From NCBI GenBank assembly GCA_023150775.1, contig JAKLKE010000004.1:1-64000 (forward strand): DNA of 64,000 bases. Direction: 5' to 3'. Origin of the DNA: Myxococcota bacterium. GTDB taxonomy: Bacteria > Myxococcota_A > UBA796 > CAJQPC01. A program made the translations under genes and the position numbers. Below the pieces are notes generated by a model. That model did not search any database. It worked only from the letters and a program-made list of their open reading frames with translations, and was not told where the DNA came from. Each line of letters begins with the position of its first letter. The first letter of the stretch is position 1. Positions 7,614-14,740 of the stretch are shown here, one piece after another.

Positions 7614-9299
7614 TCACGTCGCGGCCTGCTCTTGAATGAAGTAGCGGTAGCCCTGCTCGGTCAAGAAGAGCTGGCGTTTCATGGCGAACTCCTGCTCCTT
7701 CGTGTCCCGGGTGACCACGGTGTAGAAGAAGGCGCCGTCGCTCTTGGCGCTGGGCCGCAGGATACGCCCGAGGCGCTGGGCCTCCTCTTGGCGTGAGCCG
7801 AAGGTGCCCGAGACCTGAATCGCGACGTTGGCGTCGGGGAGGTCGATGGAGAAGTTCGCGACCTTACTCACGATCAGGAGCTTGATCTGGCCCTTGCGGA
7901 ACTTGTCGAACAGCTCCTCCCGGCGGGCGTGGGGGGTCTTGCCGGTGATGAGCGGGGCGCGGAACGTCGCCGCGATGTCCTCAAGCTGGTCGATGTAGGT
8001 GCCGATCACCAAGACGTTGTCGTCTTTGTGTTTGTCGATGAGCCGCCGCATCACCGTCATCTTCGCGGGGTTCACCGAGGCGATCTTAAACTTCCCGGCC
8101 TCGTCGCTGCGCTCGTAGCGGTCGAGGAGCCCATGCGCGAAGGGCACCCGGACCTCGTAACATTTGGCTTCAGCGATGAAGCCTTGCTTCTCCAAGAGCT
8201 GCCACGGCAGGTCGTACCGTTTGGGGCCCACCAAGGAGAACACGTCGCCTTCGCGGCCGTCCTCACGCACGAGAGTGGCGGTGAGGCCCATGCGGCGGCG
8301 GCCCTGCAGATCGGCCGTGGCGCCGAAGACCGGCGCGGGCAGCAGGTGGACCTCGTCGTAGATGATGAGACCCCAGTCGCGGTCGGAGAACAGGTGCAGG
8401 TGCTCAAACTCGTCGCCCTTGTTCCGCCGCCAGGTGAGGATCTGGTAGGTGGCGACGGTGACGGGGCGGATCTCTTTACGCTCGCCCATGTACGCGCCGA
8501 CCTGGTCGGGCGTGAGGTGGGTCTTGTCGAGGATCTCCCGCACCCATTGGTCTACCGCCGCGGCGTTCGTGGCGAGGATGAGGGTGTGGGTGTTCACGAG
8601 GCTCATCGTCTTGAGCGCGACGATGGTCTTGCCCGCGCCGCAGGGCAGCACGACGACGCCGTGGCCGCCCGCGGGTTTGCCGTCCATGAACCAGCGCTTC
8701 GCGGCCTCGGTCTGGTAGTCGCGCACCACGAAGGGCTTCTGGGCGAGCTTGGTCGTCTGCCGGAGCTTGATCTCGAGGTGCGCGCCCGGCGAGAAGCCCG
8801 CCAGGTCCTCAATGGGCCAGCCCGAGGTCAACATCCGCTGCTTAAACAGCCCACGATGCCCCGCCTGGATGCCCCACCAGCGCCGACCGTCGGCGACCAT
8901 CATCTCTTTGGCCGCGGGCAGGGCCGAGACCACCTTGGCGATGTAGGCCGTGGCGAACTCTAAGCGCAGCAGGTCTTTGCGGTCGGGGTGCGGGATGAGC
9001 TTGACGAGGCCATAACGCTCCATCGTCTCGTGGATGGAGTCCAGCACGTTCTTGGGGATGTCGAACTTGGAGAGATCCTTGAGGCCCTTCACCAGCTCGG
9101 TCTGGGAGACCCCGGCCGCCGCCGCGTTCCACAGCGACAGCGGCGAGATGCGGTAGGTGTGCAGATGCTCCGGGCTCTGCTCCAGCTCCGCGAAACGCGA
9201 CAAAAAATCACGCGCTTCAGCGTGTCGTCGGTGGGAGGTCTCGACGAGGACTTTTCCGTCGCCCTGCACAATGACAGGGTTCTCGGGCCTCACGTTCAT
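7614..9299 (-). CDS. XPB/Ssl2-like superfamily 2 DNA helicase
   Basis: This 561-residue protein is a bacterial XPB-type helicase. Family-typical N-terminal segments (NPVIVQGDGKVLVET, FAELEQSPEHLHTYRI, LSLWNAAAAG) precede a Q-like motif (RDYQTEAAKRWF), Walker A (PCGAGKT, near residue 221), DEVH Walker B (near 314), GLTATL motif III and the C-terminal arginine motif QRLGRILRP (near 508). XPB proteins open DNA in repair and transcription. I chose ATG 9299 because conservation begins there; a GTG at 9353 would add 18 residues. A candidate promoter lies about 270 bases upstream. The gene heads a run with the helicase partner and xseB. Confidence 0.92.
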   Translation of the reverse strand: MNVRPENPVIVQGDGKVLVETSHRRHAEARDFLSRFAELEQSPEHLHTYRISPLSLWNAAAAGVSQTELVKGLKDLSKFDIPKNVLDSIHETMERYGLVKLIPHPDRKDLLRLEFATAYIAKVVSALPAAKEMMVADGRRWWGIQAGHRGLFKQRMLTSGWPIEDLAGFSPGAHLEIKLRQTTKLAQKPFVVRDYQTEAAKRWFMDGKPAGGHGVVVLPCGAGKTIVALKTMSLVNTHTLILATNAAAVDQWVREILDKTHLTPDQVGAYMGERKEIRPVTVATYQILTWRRNKGDEFEHLHLFSDRDWGLIIYDEVHLLPAPVFGATADLQGRRRMGLTATLVREDGREGDVFSLVGPKRYDLPWQLLEKQGFIAEAKCYEVRVPFAHGLLDRYERSDEAGKFKIASVNPAKMTVMRRLIDKHKDDNVLVIGTYIDQLEDIAATFRAPLITGKTPHARREELFDKFRKGQIKLLIVSKVANFSIDLPDANVAIQVSGTFGSRQEEAQRLGRILRPSAKSDGAFFYTVVTRDTKEQEFAMKRQLFLTEQGYRYFIQEQAAT

Positions 9300-9567
9300 C
9301 TTGGGACGCCCATCCTCCGACGGGGGGCAAGCCTCGACGGCGAGCCGCCCCACGCCGAGCGCAGGGAGGTTGCAGCAGAATTAGCGCCAAGGGCGGAAAA
9401 CATCCGCGCGGCACATCCAGCGTGAAGGGACAGACCTCCCACGCCGGGGACCGTCAACACGACGGGCCGTGACGTCTTGGGAGGGGCCGTGAAGAGGGGC
9501 CACGAAGGCGGCCTTGGGACAAAGTCCTCGGACAAGCCGAGCGCCGCCGCGACCCTTCTCTGCCGCT

Positions 9568-9596
9568 ACTTTAGGGCTGACAAGATCCGCTGTCAA
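9568..9596 (-). promoter_or_regulatory. Candidate promoter for the XPB helicase run
   Basis: Read on the minus strand: TTGACA, exactly 17 bases, then TAAAGT. The -35 is perfect and the -10 matches four of six positions. It lies in the ~367-base gap between the P5C dehydrogenase gene and the helicase and implies a 5' leader of about 260 bases. Apart from the inverted repeat beside it I see no gene or other feature in this gap. Confidence 0.5.
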
Positions 9597-9602
9597 GGAA
9601 GA

Positions 9603-9629
9603 CCGCGTGGAAAGTGCATGTCCACGCGG
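9603..9629. repeat. Nine-base inverted repeat next to the promoter
   Basis: CCGCGTGGA, a nine-base loop, then TCCACGCGG: a perfect dyad seven bases upstream of the -35 box (minus strand). It has no T-run on either side, so it is more likely an operator or activator site than a terminator. A second, overlapping dyad (GATCCGC / GCGGATC) spans the -35 region. Confidence 0.5.
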
Positions 9630-9666
9630 ATCTGTCTCCCGATTGACACGTCCAGGGCGCCGTCGC

Positions 9667-11286
9667 TCAGCCCTCTAAGAAGGGATAACGCCAGCTCCGG
9701 GGAGGCGCGAAGGTCTCCTTGATGGCCCGGGGGCTCACCCAACGCTGCAGGTTGAGCACCGAGCCGGCCTTGTCGTTCGTGCCCGAGGCCCGAGCCCCGC
9801 CGAAGGGCTGCTGGCCGACGACGGCGCCCGTGGGCTTGTCGTTGATGTAGAAGTTGCCCGCGGCGTTGCGCAGGCGGCCAAGCGCGAGGTTCACCGCGCC
9901 CCGGTCTTGGGAGAAGACCGCGCCGGTCAAGGCGTAGGGGCCCGTCGAGTCCACCAGGGTGAGGGTGTCCTCAAAACGGCGCTCGTCGTAGACATAGGCC
10001 GTGAGCACGGGCCCAAAGATCTCTTCAGTCATCAGGCGGTGGCCCGGGTCGTCCACCTGGACGAGGGTAGGCTCGATGAACCAGCCCTTCGTGCCGTCGT
10101 TGCCGCCGCCGCCGATCACCTGGCCCGTGGTCTTGCCCAGCGCCTGGTACTCGCTGATCTTGGCGAAGGAGCGGCGGTCGATGACGGCGCCGAAGAAGTT
10201 GCCGAAGTCGCGCACGTCGCCCATCTTCGCCTCGGCCATCATGCCGACGACCCGCTCGGAGACGGCGGGCCAGAGGTTCGACGGGATGTAGGCCCGAGAG
10301 GCGGCGCTGCACTTCTGGCCCTGGTACTCAAAGGCGCCGCGGAACATCGCCACGGCGAGGGCCTGCACATCCGCGCTGGGGTGGGCGAGGATGAAGTCTT
10401 TGCCGCCCGTCTCGCCGACGATGCGGGGGTAGGTGCGGTAGCGGGCGATGTTCTCGCCGATGCTCCGCCACATGGACTGGAACACCCCCGTCGAGCCGGT
10501 GAAATGCACCCCCGCCAAGGCGGGGTGACCGATGGCGATGTCGCCAACGTCCGAGCCCGCGCCGTGAACGAGGTTGATGACCCCCGGCGGCAGCCCGGCC
10601 TCTTGCATGAGCTTCATGAACAAGAAGGCCGAGAGCGCCTGGGTGCGGGCGGGCTTCCACAGGACGACGTTGCCCATCAAGGCCGGGGCCGTGGGCAGGT
10701 TCCCGGCGATGGACGTGAAGTTGAACGGGGTCACCGCGAAGACGAAGCCCTCCAGGGGGCGGTAGTCCATGCGGTTCCAGGTGCCAGGGCCCGAGAGCGG
10801 CTGGTCTTCTTGGAGCTTGCGGCCCCAGGCGACGTTGAAGCGTAAGAAGTCGATGAGCTCACAGGCGGCGTCGATCTCCGCCTGATGGCAGGTCTTGGCC
10901 TGGCCGAGCATCGTCGAGGCGTTGATGACGTCACGCCAGGGCCCAGCGAGCAGGTCCGCGGCCTTGAGGAAGATCGCCGCGCGCTCGGCGAAGGGCATCG
11001 CCGCCCAGGCCGGCTGGGCGTCCAAGGCCGAGGTGATGGCGCGCTCGACCTCGTGGGCCGGCGTGTAGTGGCAGTAGCCGAGGACGTGCTGGTGGTCACA
11101 GGGCATGGTGACCGGGTGGCGATGGCCCGAGAGCACGAGCTCCCCGTCGATGACCGCGCCCAGCTCTTGCTCTTCGCCCGCCATGGCGGTGAGCACCTGC
11201 TCCAGGCTCTTACGCTCGGGGCTGCCCGGGGCGTAGCCCTTCACGGGCTCGTTCTGCGGCGGCGGGGGGGTGAAGAGTCCGTCCAT
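9667..11286 (-). CDS. pruA: L-glutamate gamma-semialdehyde (1-pyrroline-5-carboxylate) dehydrogenase
   Basis: The enzyme oxidises glutamate semialdehyde to glutamate with NAD+, the second step of proline breakdown. The 539 residues match the stand-alone P5C dehydrogenase type. Landmarks: EGFVFAVTPFNFTSIAGNLP (cofactor loop), WKPARTQ, FTGSTGVF, catalytic Glu in VGETGGKDF (near residue 293), catalytic Cys in YQGQKCSAASR (near 325) and EEIFGPVLT. ATG 11286 is the clear start. Proline dehydrogenase is not adjacent. The gene downstream on this strand is the helicase, behind its own promoter. Confidence 0.95.
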   Translation of the reverse strand: MDGLFTPPPPQNEPVKGYAPGSPERKSLEQVLTAMAGEEQELGAVIDGELVLSGHRHPVTMPCDHQHVLGYCHYTPAHEVERAITSALDAQPAWAAMPFAERAAIFLKAADLLAGPWRDVINASTMLGQAKTCHQAEIDAACELIDFLRFNVAWGRKLQEDQPLSGPGTWNRMDYRPLEGFVFAVTPFNFTSIAGNLPTAPALMGNVVLWKPARTQALSAFLFMKLMQEAGLPPGVINLVHGAGSDVGDIAIGHPALAGVHFTGSTGVFQSMWRSIGENIARYRTYPRIVGETGGKDFILAHPSADVQALAVAMFRGAFEYQGQKCSAASRAYIPSNLWPAVSERVVGMMAEAKMGDVRDFGNFFGAVIDRRSFAKISEYQALGKTTGQVIGGGGNDGTKGWFIEPTLVQVDDPGHRLMTEEIFGPVLTAYVYDERRFEDTLTLVDSTGPYALTGAVFSQDRGAVNLALGRLRNAAGNFYINDKPTGAVVGQQPFGGARASGTNDKAGSVLNLQRWVSPRAIKETFAPPRSWRYPFLEG

Positions 11287-11345
11287 CGGTCGCTCCTGTC
11301 ATGCGGTTGGAGAGCCAGGAGCTTAACCCGCGGACGCCAGGGCGG

Positions 11346-11636
11346 TCAGGACGCGAGCTTGAAGTCCTCCAGGGCGTGACGCGCCTCGGGCTCACGCGGG
11401 GAGAAGGCGAGGGTGAGGGCGACCTTCACGAGCTCTGCGTCCTCTAGGTGCTTTCGCATCGCCCCCCAGATCTTCTCCTGGCGTTGATACTCCCGCAGCT
11501 CCTCAAAGCTGCTGTCGAGGATGAGCATGTAGATGTAGTCGCGAATGCCGTCAGCGAAGTATAAATCCACGTTGGGACCAAACTCTTCGTGCATCGCTTC
11601 GGTCAGCTTTTCGACGATGCGTGGATCGCTTGCCAT
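11346..11636 (-). CDS. Small protein paired with a HEPN gene, possibly BolA-like fold
   Basis: A 96-residue acidic protein that I cannot assign with certainty. The pattern of a helix, a strand with DYIYMLILDSSFEEL, a helix with REYQRQEKIWGAMRKHL and a final strand VKVALTLAFSPREPEA recalls BolA-like proteins (hydrophobic strand, F-x-G-like turn, Arg-rich helix, strand ending in a TPxEW-like segment), but the key His residues are missing. It starts seven bases after the HEPN-like gene ends, so the two probably form one transcript. Its base composition is a little lower in GC than the neighbours. Confidence 0.55.
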   Translation of the reverse strand: MASDPRIVEKLTEAMHEEFGPNVDLYFADGIRDYIYMLILDSSFEELREYQRQEKIWGAMRKHLEDAELVKVALTLAFSPREPEARHALEDFKLAS

Positions 11637-11643
11637 GTTTACC

Positions 11644-12102
11644 TCAGGAGTGTTTTGTAAACCGTACTACGATTTGGGCGGCCGCTTTGAAGTTTTCAGT
11701 GTCCAGCTGAGACCCTTTGTCAGGTGAATAGCGAAGCTCAGAGCTCCAACCATCTACCAAAGCGAGATGTTCCAGAACTCTCGAATTGGTCGACCGCGCG
11801 CTCGACTTCGATGCATCTCGAAGCCGAATGAAGCCAGGATGGAAGAAAGTAAGCCAAGATATCGTGTGCTTACGATGAATCTCAGGCATCTTGCTGAACC
11901 CAAAGCTCTTCTGAAGAACAGGGTTCAAGGCTTCGAGCGTATCGACGCCATACTCTTCCATGAGCCTGACCTTGATCGTCATCTCCACCCAATAGCCGTA
12001 GAGATAGATGGCCCCGAGCCATCGTTGGGTGCTGAGGAGCGCCTCCGCGTCCTCAAAACGCCGTAGAGACGCCGCCCGCATCGTCGTCAGACCACTGTAC
12101 AT
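11644..12102 (-). CDS. HEPN-like domain protein
   Basis: A 152-residue protein starting at ATG 12102 with AGGAG six bases upstream; the longer frame to 12177 is unlikely. The N-terminal helices (RRFEDAEALLSTQRWLGAIY, then LYGYWVEMTIKVRLMEEYG) are typical of HEPN-domain proteins that pair with nucleotidyltransferases or act as ribonuclease toxins. The later HRKHTISWL and the W..ELRY segment also fit. A canonical Rx4-6H catalytic motif is not evident. The DNA is much lower in GC than the surroundings, which suggests transfer. Its partner is the small downstream gene rather than the usual MNT nucleotidyltransferase. Confidence 0.65.
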   Translation of the reverse strand: MYSGLTTMRAASLRRFEDAEALLSTQRWLGAIYLYGYWVEMTIKVRLMEEYGVDTLEALNPVLQKSFGFSKMPEIHRKHTISWLTFFHPGFIRLRDASKSSARSTNSRVLEHLALVDGWSSELRYSPDKGSQLDTENFKAAAQIVVRFTKHS

Positions 12103-12152
12103 CCATCGCTCCTGTCTCGGAGGGGTCGTACAACTCCTATCGGCTATGCCAC

Positions 12153-12194
12153 AACCCGTCAACAAGACGATCACCAATCTGGCAATTCCGTCAA
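12153..12194. repeat. 42-bp dispersed repeat, copy A
   Basis: 37 of 42 bases match the segment at 14371-14412 in the same orientation, including a 14-base exact core (CGATCACCAATCTG) and a 12-base exact end (CAATTCCGTCAA). Copy A lies in the gap between the HEPN-like gene and the carotenoid oxygenase gene. Confidence 0.8.
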
Positions 12195-12213
12195 TCCCCC
12201 CGCCCGACCGGCG

Positions 12214-13599
12214 CTACCCGACCCAGGCGCCGTGGTAGGTCTCGGGCACGGCGTGGTCAAACCAGGCGACGCCGACGGGGCCGTCCTCGGGGCGCTCGCC
12301 GTCGAGCACACCGACGCCGCTGACCTGCTGGTGGCCGTCGTAGATGAGCGTCAGCGCCCACACGTCCTGCTCCTCGGGGCCACGCTTCACCGGCACGGGC
12401 TCGCTGCAGCGCCAGTGCGACGGCGGCACCCAGCCCCGATGCCGGCCCTCACGCCAGTCGAGCCGGGCGATCCCCTGCTCCTTCGCCCCCCAGACCGTCC
12501 AGATGCGCTCGGCGGTTCCGCCCTCGCGGTCGGGGTGGACCCGGGGGAACTCACAGCCTTGATCCCAGAGCTCCTCGCTGGAGAGGGTCCCGGCGGCGAG
12601 GTTGAGGGTCGCCCGGTGAATCCGCCCGGCGTCGCTCTCGGCGCTCACGTCGTCGGTCTCTTTGGCCAGCTCGTTCAGGTTCAGCCTGGGGTAACGAACG
12701 TAGTCCACCTGAATCTGCTCGTTCGACAAGGAGACGCCCTGGACGGGGTGGAAACTCCAGAAGGCCTCGGTGGTGAAGCGGCGCGGCTGGTCGGGGGCGT
12801 CGATGGGCACGACGATCACCTCGGTGCCGCGCTCGGGCTCCCACTGGAACAGGCTGGCGAGGTCGCCGAGGGCCAGCATGGCCTTGAAGACCTGCACGAC
12901 CGCCGGGGAGATGAAGAAGACGAGGTGCCCCTCGGTGACGATGAAGTCGTGGAGCATCACCGGGGCGCTCAGCGGGATGGCGCAGAGGCGCTTGACGGGC
13001 TCGCCGTCGGGCATGGCGTAGACGTCGAGGGTGGTCACCCGGCCGTAACGCAGCCCGAAGTTGTAGGTGGTGCGCCGGGCGTTGACCCGGTGGGGGTGCG
13101 CCGAGAACGTCCCGAGCAGCGCGCCGTCGAGGGTGGTCTCGCCGAGGGTCTCCAAGGTGTCGGGGTGGAGGACCGTGGGCAGCCCCGCCTCACACAGGGC
13201 CAAGAGCTGACCGCCGTGCCAGAAGACGCTCGTGTTGGCCGGGTTGCGGCTCTCACCCTTGAGCTGGTGGTAGAGGCGGGTGAGCCACGGCGCCCCAGAG
13301 CCGTAGAGGCGCCGACCGGCGGCGCGCTCACGCTTGAGGCCGTTGGTCTCGACGACCCGGGCGGCGCCCTGGGCGGCGCCGTCACCAAAACGCACCGCCG
13401 AGATCACCCCATCGGCCTCAAAGGCGTGCCGCAGGCGCTTGCCGTGCAGCTCAAAGAGCCCGGGGCCGTTGCGGTAGAGGGTGCCGTGAAGCCCCTCGGG
13501 CAGACGACCCTCGACACGCAGCGGCTCGAAGCCGTGGCCGCGGGAGAGGTTGTTGTTCAGCGGCCGCCAGTCGGTCGGGAGCTTGGCTTGAGCGTTCAT
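12214..13599 (-). CDS. Carotenoid oxygenase (RPE65/CCD family)
   Basis: This family uses a four-His non-haem iron centre to cleave carotenoids or other polyene and stilbene double bonds. The 461-residue protein has the family start LRVEGRLPEGLHGTLYRNGPGLFE and His-bearing segments in blade-like repeats: FSAHPHRV, MLHDFIVTEGHLVFF, FWSFHPVQGV and, near the end, FDHAVPETYHGAWVG. ATG 13599 is preferred to the GTG two codons before. The gene is divergent from a TetR regulator, and the operator between them sits in its promoter spacer, so it is probably the regulator's target. Confidence 0.9.
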   Translation of the reverse strand: MNAQAKLPTDWRPLNNNLSRGHGFEPLRVEGRLPEGLHGTLYRNGPGLFELHGKRLRHAFEADGVISAVRFGDGAAQGAARVVETNGLKRERAAGRRLYGSGAPWLTRLYHQLKGESRNPANTSVFWHGGQLLALCEAGLPTVLHPDTLETLGETTLDGALLGTFSAHPHRVNARRTTYNFGLRYGRVTTLDVYAMPDGEPVKRLCAIPLSAPVMLHDFIVTEGHLVFFISPAVVQVFKAMLALGDLASLFQWEPERGTEVIVVPIDAPDQPRRFTTEAFWSFHPVQGVSLSNEQIQVDYVRYPRLNLNELAKETDDVSAESDAGRIHRATLNLAAGTLSSEELWDQGCEFPRVHPDREGGTAERIWTVWGAKEQGIARLDWREGRHRGWVPPSHWRCSEPVPVKRGPEEQDVWALTLIYDGHQQVSGVGVLDGERPEDGPVGVAWFDHAVPETYHGAWVG

Positions 13600-13627
13600 A
13601 GGCACGTCCAGGGTGTTGTTGTTCCTC

Positions 13628-13656
13628 AGTGTAAACGACGTTTACAATGTGGTCAA
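13628..13656 (-). promoter_or_regulatory. Promoter of the carotenoid oxygenase gene
   Basis: Minus strand: TTGACC, 17 bases, TACACT. The spacer contains the TetR-type palindrome at 13630-13646, so a bound repressor would block RNA polymerase. Confidence 0.6.
13630..13646. promoter_or_regulatory. TetR-type operator palindrome
   Basis: TGTAAACGACGTTTACA is a perfect 8-1-8 palindrome between the divergent carotenoid oxygenase and tetR genes. It occupies the spacer and -10 of the minus-strand promoter and overlaps the -35 of the plus-strand promoter, the classic position for a regulator that controls both genes. Confidence 0.75.
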
Positions 13657-13669
13657 CGCTTATTTAAAT
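13641..13669 (+). promoter_or_regulatory. Promoter of the tetR gene
   Basis: TTTACA, 17 bases, TTAAAT. The -35 lies inside the right half of the operator, which predicts autorepression. The start codon ATG 13718 is about 40 bases after the expected transcription start. Confidence 0.55.
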
Positions 13670-13717
13670 GACGCGGCGACCGTTGACCGCCCCCCACGAC
13701 ACGCTAAGAGCCTGCCG

Positions 13718-14461
13718 ATGCCCCACGAACGTTACCATCACGGCGATCTCCGGCGCGCGCTGCTCGACGCGGCGATGGCGCTGATCGAAGAGAACGGCGG
13801 CCCCCACGGCTGGTCGCTCCGAGAGGCCGCCCGCCGCGCGGGGGTCTCGCCGGGGGCGCCCTACCGTCACTTTGAGGACAAACAGGCGCTCTTGGTGGCC
13901 CTGGGTGTGGAGGGGCTGGAGCGCCTGAACGCCCTGTGCGCTGAAGAGGCCGCCGCCCGCGAGGCCGATCCGCTCTCCCAGTTCCGGGCCATGGGCATCG
14001 CCACGGTGCGCTTCGCCGCGCACAACCCGGTCCATTACCGGGTCATGAACCTGCCCGAGGTCTTGACGGCCCTCAAGCCGCAGCTCCAGCCCGCCCAGGA
14101 TCGTGTGGACGCTATGGTGGACGCGGCGGTCGCCCAGCCCGGGGTGCGGCTCGACGACGCCGCGCTGTTGAGCCTCGCGGGCCAGGCCATGGTCTACGGC
14201 ATCGCCCGCATGTTTGTGGACGGCCACTTCGCGGCGATGGGCGTCGGCCCAGAGCAGGCGGAGCCCCTCGCTGCGCGCCTCACGGAGATCTTGGGCACCG
14301 GCTTCTTCGCCTCAGGCGCCGCGCAGACGACGGCGGTCCAGGCGGGCCTCGCCGAGGGTGAGCCTGATCCAACCCGACAACAGCCCGATCACCAATCTGT
14401 CAATTCCGTCAAATCGGTTGGCCCCGGCGAGGATCTCAGCTATGATCCCGACGCTCTCTGA
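13718..14461 (+). CDS. TetR-family transcriptional regulator
   Basis: A 247-residue regulator with an N-terminal TetR helix-turn-helix (YHHGDLRRALLDAAMALIEE, then WSLREAARRAGVSPGAPYRHF). The C-terminal ligand domain contains ATVRFAAHNPVHYRVMN, typical of the WHG-type TetR subfamily. ATG 13718 starts the family-like sequence; the longer frame to 13613 would run through the operator. The last ~30 residues are encoded by the 42-bp repeat (copy B) and by the promoter of the next operon, and look like an added tail. It probably controls the divergent carotenoid oxygenase. Confidence 0.88.
   Translation: MPHERYHHGDLRRALLDAAMALIEENGGPHGWSLREAARRAGVSPGAPYRHFEDKQALLVALGVEGLERLNALCAEEAAAREADPLSQFRAMGIATVRFAAHNPVHYRVMNLPEVLTALKPQLQPAQDRVDAMVDAAVAQPGVRLDDAALLSLAGQAMVYGIARMFVDGHFAAMGVGPEQAEPLAARLTEILGTGFFASGAAQTTAVQAGLAEGEPDPTRQQPDHQSVNSVKSVGPGEDLSYDPDAL
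14371..14412. repeat. 42-bp dispersed repeat, copy B
   Basis: Direct copy of 12153-12194 (37 of 42 identical). Here it lies inside the 3' end of tetR and encodes part of its unusual C-terminal tail. The two copies flank the carotenoid oxygenase-tetR pair. Confidence 0.8.
14418..14446 (+). promoter_or_regulatory. Promoter of the cobalamin-riboswitch operon
   Basis: TTGGCC, 17 bases, TATGAT (-10 matches five of six). It lies inside the last codons of tetR and would start transcription around 14453, about 20 bases before the riboswitch. Confidence 0.6.
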
Positions 14462-14473
14462 CAACCCAACCGC

Positions 14474-14652
14474 ATGAGGTGCCTCACGGCGACGCCGTGG
14501 GGTGAAACGGGAAGTCGGTAGGGCCTTTGGGCCGATTCCGACGCGGCCCCCGCCACTGTGACCAGGGACGTCCTCCGCATATGCCACTGCGCCATCGGCG
14601 CGGGAAGGCGCGGAGAGACGGCTTGACCTGGGAGCCAGGAGACCGGCCTCAT
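14474..14652 (+). ncRNA. Cobalamin (adenosylcobalamin) riboswitch
   Basis: All the hallmarks are present in order: the P1 stem ATGAGG (14474) paired with CCTCAT (14652), GGTGCC, GGGAAGTCGGT, CCCCGCCACTGTGA, GCCACTG, GGGAAGG and the B12 box AGCCAGGAGACCGGCC. This element binds coenzyme B12 and lowers expression of the downstream gene when B12 is plentiful. About 90 bases separate it from the TonB-dependent receptor start and contain the expression platform. No T-run terminator is obvious, so control of translation is more likely. Confidence 0.95.
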
Positions 14653-14740
14653 CGCGACGACACGACCGCTCTCCGGGGATGGAGGGCCGGGCTCCTCCGC
14701 GTTCGCGGGCGCTCGGCGCTGCCTTGAGGGCGGAGGACTC

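Noticed and set aside
14527-14727. Short frame within the leader of the TonB receptor
   Set aside because: It lies wholly inside the cobalamin riboswitch and its expression platform.
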